A DNA stretch of 64,000 nt from Schistocephalus solidus. Lineage: Eukaryota; Platyhelminthes; Cestoda; Diphyllobothriidea; Diphyllobothriidae. The translations under genes were made by a program, and so were the position numbers. The notes under the pieces are model-generated. The model worked only from the letters and a program-made list of their open reading frames with translations. It did no database searches and was not told where the DNA came from. Each line of letters starts with the position of its first letter. Position 1 is the stretch's first letter. This document shows, one piece after another, positions 35,216 through 47,370 of the stretch. Location of the stretch: assembly GCA_017591395.1 (NCBI GenBank), contig WEDG01000799.1, positions 179,110 to 243,109 on the forward strand. The letters are read 5' to 3'.

Positions 35216-36029
35216 GTGGGGATGTTCCCTTCCCCGTGTCCCGTCAAGCCACCCATACCCTTTAAACTACTATGTTTCCACGAGGAATCTGCTATCCGTC
35301 ATTTGTTGCTCTTTCGGAAACCCCTATCAAACGGCGCACCAAAATAAGTTAAGTGAAACCGAGTATTTCTATAAATCAAATTTAAAAGCAAAAAACACCG
35401 ACGGCCCTCCTGATTAGCATTCCAGAGTGTAACAACGATACCATATCGAATAAGCCAAGCACATTATCTTCCTAACCAATAAATCCATGCGATGAAGTTG
35501 TTCCTATGCCTGAATAAAGTGAGAGCAGGGTCTGCTCCAAAGGGGAGTTATGTAAGGTGGCATATCCTTACGAATCCTGACCTCACTCTGTGAATTAACC
35601 GCATTTAAGTTGAATACTTCAGATCTAGAAAATAGTGATAAACTTTGCACCAACATTCTAAGGTGAAAATATAACGATCCGAGGATGTCCATCTGTCCAT
35701 TTTCTGCTCTCCAATTTCAGTCGATGGAACGCAAATATCAGATACGAGGTGGTTTATTTTCGGCGTACATTGTGTGTCCAAATTATCTTTCAATTTTGCT
35801 GTATTTTTTGTGTATATGTGCTTTTAAAGTAAATACTTCTATAGATTTCCTCGCAGTTTGGTTTAGCAGATTGTTTTTGAGTAAAAAAATGTGTTCACGT
35901 TTTTAACGCCGCAGCAGGATATTAAGCCTCACAATTCAGGCGGATAAGTAACCTGGGTTATTAATGCAGGTGGTCTTTGTAAGTGTCTTCTGCGCGTTAT
36001 AAATTTTATCAGAGATATTAACTAGAGGG
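35216..36029. other. Unassigned sequence
   Basis: No supported feature. Confidence 0.4.
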
Positions 36030-37300
36030 CATGTATTTGCACTGTGGTGGAACAGGTTTCCGACACTGAAATTCTGGGCTCGGTATGTGGGTGAGATCTT
36101 CGTCATCATAGAACTGGATCAGGTGCTTACATTCAAAGAACGTCTCAATGTCGTCTTCCCGGACATTCTACTAACGATGGAAGAGAAAAAGAACACCGAG
36201 CGGGCTTTTCTGGATGTCCTCATTTGCCGTAAGTTTGTGGTGGTCTAAAAACCAAATTTCTCAGATAATGAACTTCAAAAGTAGCCACCAGATCAGTAAA
36301 AAGCACAGTGGCGTAAGGGCGCTGTATCAGAGTGTTGCGACGCATTGCAGTGCAACGGGAAACAAGGTTGCTGGATTTCAATCTCTTCGAAGGGTACTGA
36401 GAACGAATGGCTACGTGCGCAAATTTGGCAAACAGTGCATAGGTAAACGATGAGAGGCCAAATCCAACCGATCCTAAATTTTCGCGAGGCCTTCCATACG
36501 TGAAGAACGTTTTGAAACCATCAGCCGCCCTCTTACCCTACTCGGAGTTGAGGTTACACTCAGGCAGGAGGTGTCCATCAGGCGCCGGGCTACGAGGACA
36601 AAAATCCAGTGCGAAACGGCAGGAAAACGCTGGATAAGTTTACCGGATCCAGCGTAGTTGTAGAAAAAGCATCTGTGTCGGATAAACCGGGAAATTACTT
36701 CAAACGCGAAATGGCCAAGCACATAACAACAACGAGGAGGAAAGACGCTAGCTCTCAGGTGGCAACTCGCTCGACGGGACCCATCCATATTTTCAAGTTT
36801 CACGATGCCAAAATCCTTTTCAAGAGGTGATAACCGTGTGAACCACGAGTTTCTTGACTCATGGGCCTCATACCCACAGTCCATTAACAGGCCCAATGAC
36901 CTCCCGTTCCCATCTTCTTTGTGGAGGCTTCGCCAAAGCAAGGAACTCAGTTACGTGGGTAGAGCGCAAGCGACCAACACTTCCTATGACAGCGAGCCAA
37001 GTGACCGAGTAAGTAGCACACCAACATCTAACAGAGATGATGAACGCACCTCCAGTAACGGCTCAGACGCGGGCTGCCAAGCCATCATCCTATCAATTAC
37101 AACTCCCAGCGTTGATCGCGAGAGCTGCTAAGAATAATACGCATGTGATCGCATGGCCAATACATACTATAAATACTGCGCAACTGGTGCCTCCATTACC
37201 CATATCTTCGACAGTCTCTGATGCTAGGTTCGAGGGAATATCCGAAACGACAGGCCAATAAACTTCTTGTTCCAATGCCCACATCTTCTCTATCCGAACT
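36030..37300 (+). mobile_element. 5'-truncated Penelope-like element
   Basis: Starts within the reverse transcriptase, continues through a GIY-YIG and C-terminal remnant, and ends in a terminal segment at 37150-37290. That segment has CTGATGC at 37218, GAAAC at 37244 and AATAAAC. Confidence 0.75.
36085..36900 (+). pseudogene. PLE reverse transcriptase and endonuclease remnant
   Basis: Frame near 36085 reads RYVGEIFVIIELDQVLTFKE, where the catalytic YVDD has become YVGE, followed by VFPDILLTMEEKK and FLDVLIC. These are the palm/thumb blocks of the same PLE lineage as 39900-40200. After stops and shifts, 36640-36900 gives MAKHITTTRRKDASSQVATR and then a HDAKILFKRGDNRVNHEFLD block, the C-terminal signature shared with 20180 and 23136. 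Loss of both catalytic aspartates and many stops mean it is inactive. Confidence 0.7.
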
Positions 37301-37560
37301 GATTCCTGGAATTCGTCTGCTCGTTCCTATCAGCAAATTCATTATCGTTGTCAGAGCCGTTAACTCCCCCCTCTCGCGCGATCATCTCCGATAGCGTGAA
37401 GAGTAACTTATACGAAGACCTGCAGGCCCTTTTGAGTGACTGTGCTGAAGACAGATAAAACCACTATCCTTAGCGACCTCGATGTCCGCGTTGGCACAGA
37501 ACACTTTATTTGGAAGAGGGATAGAGAGCCAGGTCACTAAGTAATTGACAGCCGTCCCGG
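37301..37560 (+). pseudogene. LINE endonuclease fragment
   Basis: At about 37409 a frame reads NLYEDLQALLSDCAEDR. After a one-base shift, DKTTILSDLDVRVGTEHFIW corresponds to the FYEDLHALL and [13 protein letters not shown] blocks of the endonuclease at 28658-29608. It lies directly after the PLE end. Only about 60 residues are recognisable, with a shift and an altered DFN motif. Confidence 0.55.
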
Positions 37561-37790
37561 AAACGGAAATAAACCAGCCCCCCGCACTTCAAGTGGCATT
37601 GTGCTAAATTCCAGGGCATACCTATTCCTGTGTCCTCTTGATGATCCTCTATACCATAGACCTCACATTCATAATCCTATCGCTTCTTAAAATAATTACA
37701 ACGTTAACTGCAGTACGACAGTACTTATGATCATGTTCTACCAGAAGCTGCGTCAGTAATAGCCTCCTCACGAAGGCCTGCATGGAATAG
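37561..37790. other. Unassigned spacer
   Basis: Separates the LINE fragment from the inverted 1.6-kb copy. Nothing recognised. Confidence 0.4.
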
Positions 37791-39437
37791 ACTTTTCTCC
37801 TGACCAACATTCTCTTCCACCTACCGATTCGGTAGGAGACGAAGTGGGACAACCTCAGCTACGACATTGCCAGTTGCTGGAGCAGGTCCTTGTCATGTGG
37901 CGTGCCAGCGATCAAGGTGATGTGTGTTACAGACTGTAGAATGGGCTGTAGCCTTGTCACCCCCCCCCCCCCAGTTCGCGGGACACGCGTAGAAGGGCCA
38001 TTTAGCTTTGCCAGTCATTCTTCCCAGGCCACCCATCTTGCTATCGGTTGGTGGCATGGAGTGAGTCAGGTGTAACGCACGTCTGCCTCATCAGAAACGA
38101 ATGCACGCTCAAGTTGCTCCTGCCGGGCGCACCTCGTAAGGCAGCAGCGGACCCCGTCCATGCGACGGTCAAACTATCATGCTCGAAAAGACAAAAGCGA
38201 ATTCAAATCTCTTAAATCGATTATATTCACAAACTTATCACCACCTGGCATAGTAAGACCTAACAAATCTTTAGAAAATCCTATTCAACAAACGACTGCA
38301 AACAAAATAACTCACTCAGCGACTCTTTCTGGCCATTAGGTTATCTTATTTTGCATTTTATAATACAAGTACGAAATATTTCAGTTATTTAAACGATATC
38401 CGAGTCTTAATCTGGTACAATGAACAACACCCCTCTTTGAGCGCAGAAGCAGTTCTGACTTTAGCGATGATGTTGTTGCCATCCTGCTCCCCACCAATAC
38501 ATGTACTTGAAAAGCAAAGTCATCAATCATGTTTTCGGTAATTCATCATCAGTCCTGTACAGTTGCATAGATAAGGAAAATAAGAGAGGGTGACAGGGTT
38601 TATGAGGGTCTCACGACTAACACTCATTGTTTCTACGCCGCCTGCATGGCGAGGTCGGTGTGTTGTGGTTAATGAGCCTGATGAGTCAGGGTAGAGTGTG
38701 AGCGATGTTTGTAGGTCGAGTATGGGGAGCGACGATCGCTGTCAAGTACGCGGACTGAACTGCTGTCATCGGAGGGGTAGGGTGGCGTGTGATCACCTGA
38801 AGTCGGCGTTGGCCTCGGAAAACAGTGCCTGCGCTAGCGTCTTCTGACAACACAACGCTGGATTCACTGGTTGGATATTTGTAACTGTCAACTTGCAGCT
38901 GACGGCGGTTAATCGTAAGAATTCCCTCCGCGTTGGAGGTACAACGCAATAGTGTTTTAGCTTCTGTGACATTTCGGGGCCAACCGACTAATTTAACCAC
39001 CCCATTTGTCCGAGGCAGTATGTTATGCAGGCTAGCACAGGCCAAAGTTAATAGGGCAGCATCGCCAACGTAATCAAGGTTTGTCAGTCTGCGTTCTGAA
39101 GTAAATCGAGAATTCAAAAAATAAAGAGGCAAATTGAATTGATGAATGGGCGTCCTTGACGAAAAATCCAATTGCATAAGGACTGGAAGTGGACTTCCAA
39201 AAATTTAGAAAGCAACTGCATTCCACACCATAGAAAGAACGGGTGGAGACGAAATTGTTGGCTCCAGGCAGCACACTCACATACATACATAAATTAGCAC
39301 ACAGAATGCCGTCTCAGACCCACGTACATGAACTTCTGAGCGCTGCATTCGAATCGACGCAACACCTCAAACGCCTAAATAACCCAACCACTAGAACGGT
39401 GTTGTCAGAATAAATAGGCCTGATAGCGACCAACAGT
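37791..39437 (-). repeat. 1.65-kb LINE-derived segment, inverted copy 2
   Basis: Inverted match to 6201-7830. Differences are scattered substitutions and small indels, e.g. a longer C run at 37962-37973. Unlike copy 1 it is not followed by PLE sequence at its 3' edge. Confidence 0.85.
38686..39177 (-). pseudogene. Degenerate LINE reverse transcriptase, palm region (copy 2)
   Basis: 163-codon frame, nearly identical to 6504-6950 over its shared part. It includes LTNLDYVGDAALL with the same YVGD change, VVKLVGWPRNVTEAKTLLR, and RRQLQVDSYKYPTSESS. It starts a little further upstream than copy 1. Because both copies share the inactive motif, the two cannot both have inserted independently as active elements carrying their own enzyme. 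No full domain is present. Confidence 0.6.
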
Positions 39438-39899
39438 ATCCCGATTTCTCTGACTTCGTACACAGCTGCACCAGATCCTAGTGGCCGCCAGACCTTTCCT
39501 GCCGTGGCAGCGGGTCTTTTGTCCGCATGACTCGGCACCTGTCGCTTGCTTCTGGCCTGTGGAGTGAGAAGATGGCTGACCTTTTCCGAGACGTTCTTAA
39601 CGAACGGAAGAGTGCGTCAGAATTTAGGGCCGTTTGGATTCGGTCTCTCTTCTTGTTCGCGTATATACTGATTGACAAAGTTGCACAGGTAACCGTTCGC
39701 TCTCAATACCCATGGAACCTATTGTATCTCAACAATCTTGGCTTCCATTTCAATACAGTGCATCTCGACGTGCCGGTATAACATTTGTGGCTGATTGGTT
39801 GGTTGTTGTTGAAGTTCAGTACCTGCTTCTGTTTGTTGCTTCCCTGAACATTTTGTTTTCGGACCCCCACAATCTTTACGGCAAACGAGGACATCCAGA

Positions 39900-40200
39900 A
39901 AGGTCAACTGTTTGTTTTATTCCTACTCCATCGCCATTTGAATATCCGGGAAGACGGCGTTCAGATGTTCTTTAAATGTCAGCACCTGATCCCATTCAAT
40001 AACGAAGAAAGTCTCATCCCCATACCAAGCATCGAATTTTGGTCTGTGGTGTTGAAATACCAGTGACTCCAACCATTGCAAGACCGCCTCGGCTACGAGT
40101 CCTGAAATCCATGAACCCATTGGCATGCCCTCCACCTGCTCATAGATTGTTCCGTCAAACGTAAATTACGTCTGGCGACAAAACTTCAGAAGTTTTGAGG
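39900..40200 (-). pseudogene. PLE reverse transcriptase fragment
   Basis: Minus-strand frame 40135-39923 reads MEGMPMGSWISGLVAEAVLQ, then LESLVFQHHRPKFDAWYGDE, then VIEWDQVLTFKEHLNAVFPD. These are the GSP-x-SG and catalytic blocks of PLE reverse transcriptases. YVDD is changed to YGDE and GSPIS to GSWIS. It is close in wording to 36085-36235. No endonuclease or terminal segment is attached. Confidence 0.7.
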
Positions 40201-40354
40201 ATTTTGGCCTGTCCGAGGCGATTCTGCCTTTCATCGTTTTCGTCTCATAAGAGTAATTCGTTAGTCGCGACTGCCAGGTCTTGTGGAGTAGAAGTAAAAA
40301 GGGGCGTGACAGCAAAAGCTGCCATGACTTCGTTTGGTAGGAGGTTTACCACTT

Positions 40355-40455
40355 TCGTAGGTCGAGTATGGGGAGTGACCATCACTGCCTAGTACGCTGA
40401 GTGACAGACTGTCATCGGAGCGTTGGGGTGGCGTGTGATCACCTGAAGTCGGCGT
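40355..40455 (-). repeat. Short duplicate of part of the 1.6-kb LINE segment
   Basis: Matches 38710-38810 in the same orientation (gtaggtcgagtatggggag; ggcgtgtgatcacctgaagt). Confidence 0.7.
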
Positions 40456-40480
40456 ACCCGACATAAACATGCGATCTGTG

Positions 40481-41699
40481 ATCACGTGTTTTTATATTTC
40501 CATTGGCCTGTCACCTCATTTACGAACACACGTTTTCTGGGTCTTTTTCCTACATACGAGAAAGCACTTTTGATAAAATCTCTTAACCAGAGTCGTACTT
40601 ATCTCACATTTAAGCGCAAGCTATACGAAGCTGCTAAACAGGCACTATCCGACGTTTCAAAGTGACCCATAATTGAATTTTGCCATCGTAGGGGAAAGTG
40701 GAAAGTTATGCCATCAGTGAAAGTTTGTGAACTACTGCTTCGTATGTATTTTTACACAACTAATAAATTCCCGTGTTTCAATATTATGTTTGCGTTGCTA
40801 CTTGTTTCAATGTTACCTTAAAATATTGAGTGTCGTTGCAGGACTCGGTGGTTATGGCCTTTCTCACACAAACAATTACATATGTATCTGTGCGCAATAC
40901 GGTTAAACAAAATAGATGCTGGAGGTTCTATTAAAACCCTTAGTTCAATCTAAATCGCAAAATATTTTAAACAAAATTAGAAAACGTGCCTTTAATCCTT
41001 TTTATTAATTAATAAGTAAACGAGATAATTCAGGAATCATCTACTGAAATCCAGAGCAAGATTGCAATACAAGTTAGCATTAATATCTAATCTCAGAGTA
41101 CTTCATAAAAATCAAAATGCTGGCACCAAGATGATAATATGCTCTGCTACGCGTAGAGAGCATAGTCGCCAAAAACCCTTTGATCTGTGTATATATTCTT
41201 CATTTTGTTCGCTGGCTGCTTAGAAGTACTTTTTTAACGAGATTTTGCGCGAAAATGTGTTTTATACTCATTGGGAAACACAGAAATTTTTAGTTAATAT
41301 GCTCATCTGATTGAACGGTATCTTTTTTGTTTCAAAGAAATTTGCAGCGCCGAAATGACCATTAAAGTGGTATAGTATCTACATCTTTCCGGTTAGGGCT
41401 GCTAGGACGTTTAGTGAGACGCACACCGATCAATTGGCGTCCCGAAGCAAAGGTTACGAACAAGCAACCAATTACCACACCGAAGTCGGACAAGTTATAA
41501 TTGCAGAGAGGAGAGACGGTAGAAAATATGGGTAGATTGATACATACAAAAGAGGTTCCACGGCTTTTTAAAATAAGACGGACTACCTAGATAAGATGAC
41601 ATCCATTTTAACAGCTGAATCCATTTACATGCCCCTAACTGCCGAACCCAAAAGTCACAAAACTTAAATATTGAGAAGGTATTGAAACGCCTTGAAGGA
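40481..41699. other. Unassigned AT-rich sequence
   Basis: No supported feature. Confidence 0.4.
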
Positions 41700-42110
41700 A
41701 GCCAAATTAATTTCTGGAGTTCTGGCTTAATCCTTGAAATAAGATGAACCTACGATTGTCAAAATATACGGACTGCCCAAAGTTCACAAAAGTGGCATTC
41801 AGCTGCGACTGATAATCTCCTTACTTAGTGCACCACACTATAAGATTTCCAAGGGGCTATTTCATCAACTCAACCCACTTACAAAGAACTCTGAATCCTC
41901 TATCCAACACTCGCTACAGTCTCTAGAGAAGATAAAAGACTAAAATTGCAAATGACGAAATACTGGTGTCATTTGACGTTATTTCTTTATTTACGTCTAT
42001 CCCTCTGGACTTAGTGAAGATCTTTACTGCAGAACTCCTAAAGACTACTTTACCTGCGGACGTCCTCCTTGAACTCCTTGAAATAAACGGTATCTTTGCC
42101 GAAAAATATT
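41700..42110 (+). pseudogene. Reverse transcriptase fragment of a different PLE lineage
   Basis: At about 41751 a frame reads PTIVKIYGLPKVHKSGIQLR, then LIISLLSAPHYKISKGLFHQ, the conserved YGLPKVHK region of PLE reverse transcriptases. After a stop, a second frame resumes at about 41945 with KIANDEILVSFDVISLFTSI, which is motif A with its aspartate intact. The surrounding wording (LVKIFTAELLK) differs from PLE1, PLE2 and the 36-kb copy. The fragment ends abruptly where the SINE array begins. Confidence 0.7.
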
Positions 42111-42119
42111 AATGACAAC

Positions 42120-43260
42120 CAATGTCGGTTCCACATTCTCAACATATGCTGCACGTCGCCATGCGACCGCCTGCGAGAACTCTAAAGTCAGTTTCAGGGG
42201 AAAACAGAACATAAAATGTTCCTTGAGCAGATCAATGAGCCACACATTATCGACATATTCACGATCGCAATCAACAAAACAGCGGACGCATACATGTTCC
42301 TTTAGTAGGGAGGTGTACTACACGTGATCATCAAATACTCGATCGCAACCGATTAACCTACGGACCCGTGGTTCAATGGTAGGGCTTTCGACTCAATAAC
42401 AGATGGTCGCCGGTTCGAATCCGAGGTGGTGCACACTTGTGATTGTTTATGACTGGCTAATTACGGCTTATATGTCGGAAATGGCCATTTCAGTCTCCCT
42501 TGCCTTTGTCGGTTCCAATTTCTTAACATATGCTACACGTTGCCATGCGATCAGCTCCGCAGTCTATACAGTCATTTTCAGGGCACAACTTGTTCCTTAA
42601 GCTGATAGGTCACCCGCATATTATCATCAGGTTCCTCATCCCATCTGACAATACAATGTACCCGTGGTTCAATGGTGGGACGTTCGACTCACTTACCGAA
42701 GGTCGCCGGTTTGCATTCCAGATGGTGCCGACTAGGGATTGTGCATGACTGGCTGATGACGGCCAATGAGCCGGAAAATGGCCATTTCGATCTCCTTTGC
42801 CTTTTTGAGTGCCACTTTCTCAACATATGTCATACGTCGCTTGGCGACCGCCTGCGACGGCTCTAAAGTTAGCTCCAGGGCAAAACAGAACATACATGTT
42901 CATTGAGCAGATCGGTTGGCCGCACATTATCATCATATTCCCGATTATTACCCAAGAAACAATGGATCCGTGGCTTAATTGAAGGGCGTTTGACTCAATT
43001 ATCGAATTTCACGTGTTTAAATCCTGAAGTGGTCTACACTTGGAATTGCGTAAGACTGACTGATGACGGCTTACAAGCCAGAAATGTCCATTCCAGTCTC
43101 CCTTGCCTTTCTCGGTTCCACTTTCTCAACATATTCTGCACGTCGCTATGCGACCGCCTGCGAGGGCTCTTAAGAGAGCTCTAAGGCACAGCGGAACGTA
43201 CATGTTCCTTAAGCAGATCGTTGGGTCACACATTATCATCATTTTCCCGATCAAAACCGA
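42120..43260 (+). repeat. Tandem array of SINE family B units
   Basis: Repeated unit of a tRNA-like head (cccgtggttcaatggt; B box ggttcgaatcc at about 42412) plus a body (ttctcaacatatgctgcacg; gtcgccatgcgaccgcctgc; cacattatcatcat). Equivalent points lie near 42121, 42503, 42800 and 43106, so the last units have a period of about 300 bases. Confidence 0.75.
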
Positions 43261-43554
43261 CATCAGTCGATGGGCCTGTGTACCCTGCTTGAAAACTCAC
43301 GCGTACAACGTTTCTTTCCGACGAACCTTCCTTCTATATTATCATCTTGGAATTCATACTACCGCAGTTATTTAAGATGAACTTCTGTGAGCGTCGAAAG
43401 ATATCATTCCATTGCTATAGACGAACGCTTGTTTGTGTTTAAGTAGAGAGTACGCAGTATGCAGTTTATAAACCCAAATGCAAATATGAGCAATGGGTAG
43501 GGCAAAATAATATGGAAGGTGATTAACCTTTAAAACTACAAATTACCACGTTGT

Positions 43555-43690
43555 TAGTCAAAACATTTAAAGAAGAACGAAGTCTCCACAGGGGTAAGAT
43601 AATAATGAAATGTTCTGCATGCGTTCTGTAAAATCCAATTGAATTTAAGAAGGCATCGAAGGTCAATAAAAAATTGTATGTTGACTAGCA
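43555..43690 (+). repeat. Single-arm copy of the foldback repeat
   Basis: Resembles the right arm at about 485-610 (aaaacatttaaagaag; aggcatcgaaggtcaat). Confidence 0.45.
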
Positions 43691-45197
43691 AGATGCTAGT
43701 GTACAACTGGCATCCGGGAATTCATAAATTAAGCAGGTATTATACTGTGAGTTAATCGGTATTTCTACGTCAATTAACTGATCCTCTTGCACCTAAATTA
43801 CATTTAAGATTTTCAGACAAAGTTTAAAAGGCCTCGCCGCACACCCTACACTCAGCGAGCTATTGGATGTAAGCATTCTTCATTTTCTAGAGTTTTATAT
43901 AAACAAGAGAGGTTAGTCTGATAACTTTTCAAGAGCGACAAATAAAAATAAGAAAATTATTGAAAGCTGAAGATTTTTAGGATGTTTGCTAAATCAGACA
44001 AAATCATTCGGGTTGATTTAGGAACGATCACCTATAGAGATTCACACAGTTCTGTGTGATGGCTTATAAGATTATGTGTTGAATTTTTCGGCATAATATC
44101 TACGCTGACTATCTACTATTAAATTCCGTCCACATATACATTAGAAATGATTTACCGATGCCTTCATTGCGCTAAATGGCTAATATTTGGACTTATACTT
44201 ACCCTTAGATGCCGACTATTTACTGCTTTCTCTGAACACGGGACGCAGAAACTCGTTATAGGCAGACAGGGCAAAACAAATCGTGTCCTGACAGGCGCTG
44301 CGATGGTACCACTCCAACAGTCAAAATCTTTTATGGTCTCTCATAAAATCTGATAAATCTGACCATGATCACACCACTAAAAGGCCAATTAATACTTGCA
44401 TAAAGATTGTTTGCCACTGTAATATGTAACCAGCTCTCAACTTGACTGTCGTGCACTGAGGAAAGTCAATACTCACCTCACGTTTATTGTTCTCCAAATC
44501 TGATAAAAATTTTCCTCTAAGTTAGAACAGAGAAAAATTACTCAGTTTTCTAATTAATTCGATGCTCAATTTTTAGCGAATCCTAGAATGTTTTGACTAA
44601 AAGGCAACACCGGAAAATCTTTGATAGATAGGGCCTAACGGGTATATAAGGGGCAAGCAGTAGAAGAGGCTAAGATTCAAAAGCTTGCAGGGGACACTGA
44701 TAGAGATTAAGTGGAAAACACGAAACAGGAGGAATATTTGAAGGAAACCTCAACGGCGCAGCAAAACCGGTGGCAACGGGGATGAACAGAGTCATATCTT
44801 TTGTTTTGCTCTGCCGTTAACACAGCTGAACTATTAATGCTAATCAATTACGGTAACTTTAAAAAAAGGTGATTGATTGTAATAAACGAGTTGACAAAAA
44901 ATCCCTCCGAAAGGAACCGATATGTACCATGCAAAAAATTGTGCTGCCTTCAGTAAGCGTCCTCAGCATTCAAGTACAGCGTGATAGCAAGCTTAAACCT
45001 AAAACAAGTCTGCGGCTAGCAATCGTTGCCAGAAAGGTGAGAACAGAATCTCCAGATGCTTGTTGGTCACCTAATGTGTCACAAAATGACACGCGTGTGC
45101 TTATTTTCGTCGGCGAACATGAAGGTTAAACCCTATGAGCTGTTCCGCGAAGTACAAGTCAGAAAATGCTGGTTACCTTTCATTACCTACTTTTGAG

Positions 45198-45399
45198 GAC
45201 CTCGGTGTCACCTTTAAGCATGAGTGTCACTCCGCTGGAGGAGCTAAGTGACACCGAAAACCAATGTGTACAGAAATCGAGAGTTTTGGTTACGCGATGT
45301 GCAAATGAACTCTTTGATGGCAAAGGAACTGTTGAGGATCTTTACAGCATCGTTCGATCGATCATATCAGGTTGTCACGTACTAAACAGAAAGCTATAG
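45198..45399 (+). CDS. Hypothetical terminal exon
   Basis: After a pyrimidine-rich acceptor (cattacctacttttgag) the frame stays open for about 67 codons to a TAG at 45399. The peptide includes VTPLEELSDTENQCVQK and NELFDGKGTVEDLYSIVRS and looks mixed acidic/helical. No family was recognised. An adjacent frame upstream (44869-45129) has a donor-like gtgaga near 45036, but its phase does not fit this exon. The length is within chance expectation. Confidence 0.2.
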
Positions 45400-46000
45400 A
45401 CGATTTGGTAGGTCGAAGAAACAATTCTCTGGGAGAAGTGTGAAGACAGCTGTACCAGACTAATTTAATTTTCTTTAGACAGAATTTGGATCTATCCTGA
45501 GTGCGTATGAGATTACAAGTATTAATCCATGACGCAATCATTTAAAACTTAAATCAACTCATCTTTTATGCAAATGAAGATTCATTTTCTTGTCAGACTA
45601 CAGCAGAGTTAACAAATTTGGATGATGGGACAATTTACAAAAGATCATGAAATACCCAGTAAATTAGGAAACAATGTCTCATAATGGCTATATTTTTGAC
45701 TAATTCCTAACTGTAGGGCTTTTCTGTGAGATAAACTATTTCGATCGACTGTCGGTCTAGGTTTTTTTCTGCAGTCTAGGACATTGAGAGGCAGTATCTC
45801 CCACTAAGGAAGCCTGGTTGGCAGGTATTTGTTAGTAAATTCTGATGGAAGAAGGAGGATTTAGTTTATGGCCCTGAGCCCTCTAAAAAGAAGATCAACT
45901 GGATGGTGGTTAGGAAAAAATAAGAGTTACTGCTGCTTCAGAGATCGACTGGAGTTTGTCACTGACCACATAACACTGTGTATTCGACTGCTCTCGCAGA

Positions 46001-46066
46001 TCGCTGTTTAATTATTGGGCACACTTCCCGAATGAATTTGCACCTATTGATTATAAATTGCAGTGA
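46001..46066 (+). CDS. Possible short exon resembling a Ras-GEF N-terminal (REM) segment
   Basis: A strong acceptor (tattcgactgctctcgcag) precedes a frame reading SLFNYWAHFPNEFAPIDYKL and then a stop. The L-x-x-YW-x-x-x-FP-x-EF spacing resembles a helix in the REM domain of RasGRP-type exchange factors. With only 21 residues and no companion exon, this is a suggestion only. The overlapping frame 45978-46172 is an alternative. Confidence 0.12.
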   Translation, partial: SLFNYWAHFPNEFAPIDYKLQ

Positions 46067-47134
46067 TAGTTGGTATGCTTATTCTGAGATAGGCAGTAAC
46101 AAGTATACGGATGAAGATTTACTTCGTCTTACCTTAATTAACGATGAAGGGATGAACGATGCCCTCACATAGATCCTGTGCAGGCTCAAGCTTCCTTTTG
46201 GGTTTTTCATGCTATTTTGGCAGACATAAGATTAAAAAACAGGAGTACCCTAATTATTGCATTTCCCTGCGAGACACGCGTAGGCTGACATTAATGCATT
46301 ACTTTTAACAGCCATCTACGCAGCCTGCAAACCAACAGTAGGGTATAATTACCTTGGACAATCTTTGTGCTCGGTTATCGAGAAATACATTTGAGGGGAG
46401 AAGAAAACAGAAATGTGATAAATCTTACTCAAAGCTGGACCCCGGTCTTACTCGTATAGAAGAGAAGTTAACTAATCAGTCAACATCGATAGGGAAAATA
46501 CCAACGATGCCACTTTAATTTGAACTTCTGGCCAGACCCAGTGCGGGAGATGTACAGATGTAGATTTGCTATGCTACTCAGCTTAGCAGACAATGCTCAC
46601 TTTCAGGTCTTTTAGTTTCACGTCGATGACAGCAAATGCTCTTTCGGTATCCTTCCAAACATTACAGACGTAATCTCACAGTCAGTTAAGCTGATCAAGT
46701 TATATTCTACTAGAATTTCAAAAAGGAAGAACTGGGAAAAATAGTTTTCTAAAAAGTTGTCGTTTTAAAAACCCTTGTTTTCAAATGGCTTATTAAGTGG
46801 ATACAAGCGTAAATTAAAAGACTTTACAGTGCTAGTTAGGTTTCTACTGACATGAGAACTTTATTATCTAGATAAGGGAGCATTGGCCCAGGGCTATTCG
46901 GGTTTATTTTTCTTTTTTTATTATTCTGGGGTCGTCTCCCACACGTTTTTCCTTGGGTTAAGTAGGCTTAATCCACCTCCCAATTCCTGGTATCCACACA
47001 TCTCAGGGTAGGGAAATGGTGGGCCAATTGCTGTGAAATCTACAGGATTTACGGTGTGTTTATAAATCGCTACATAGCGTGGATTTAAGTTTTCTTTAAG
47101 GGCGGTACAAAACGGCTCTAGCCTAGTAAGTTCG

Positions 47135-47370
47135 TTCGCTAGTTCGACCTAGTAGTCCGACGATGTCCACCGTGTGCTCCACAGCATGGTGGAATAGCAT
47201 TAAGTGATAGTAGAATTGGGCTGCAACTATTACACTCTCTCTTCGCTGACTCGTCTGTGCCCGGTGTCCAGAATCCCGGAGGCAGGGTAGGGCGCAGGTG
47301 GCTGGCGCGGCCGGCGACGCTCCTGACCGTGCCGCCACGCTTAAAGCATATCCCACGGATTGGGAGATCC
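47135..47370 (+). repeat. High-copy repeat A fragment
   Basis: Contains gatgtccaccgtgtgctcca, ttaagtgatagtagaattgg, and gcgcaggtggctggcgcggc. Confidence 0.7.

Larger units (their letters stand above)
43691..47134. other. Mostly unassigned AT-rich sequence
   Basis: No confident gene. Two weak candidate exons (45198-45399, 46001-46066) are listed separately. A segment near 46610 (tttcacgtcgatgacagc) faintly resembles a YVDD block but has no supporting context. Confidence 0.35.

Noticed and set aside
36474..36941. 155-codon minus-strand frame
   Set aside because: Antisense of the PLE endonuclease remnant.
42366..42430. A functional tRNA gene with B box GGTTCGAATCC
   Set aside because: Part of a tandem SINE array; anticodon arm and acceptor do not pair convincingly.
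42120..43260. A CRISPR array
   Set aside because: Units are ~300 bases, tRNA-like and diverged; no short identical repeats with unique spacers, and the genome is eukaryotic.
46600..46640. HVDD-like motif suggesting another reverse transcriptase
   Set aside because: No other reverse-transcriptase block before or after it in any frame.
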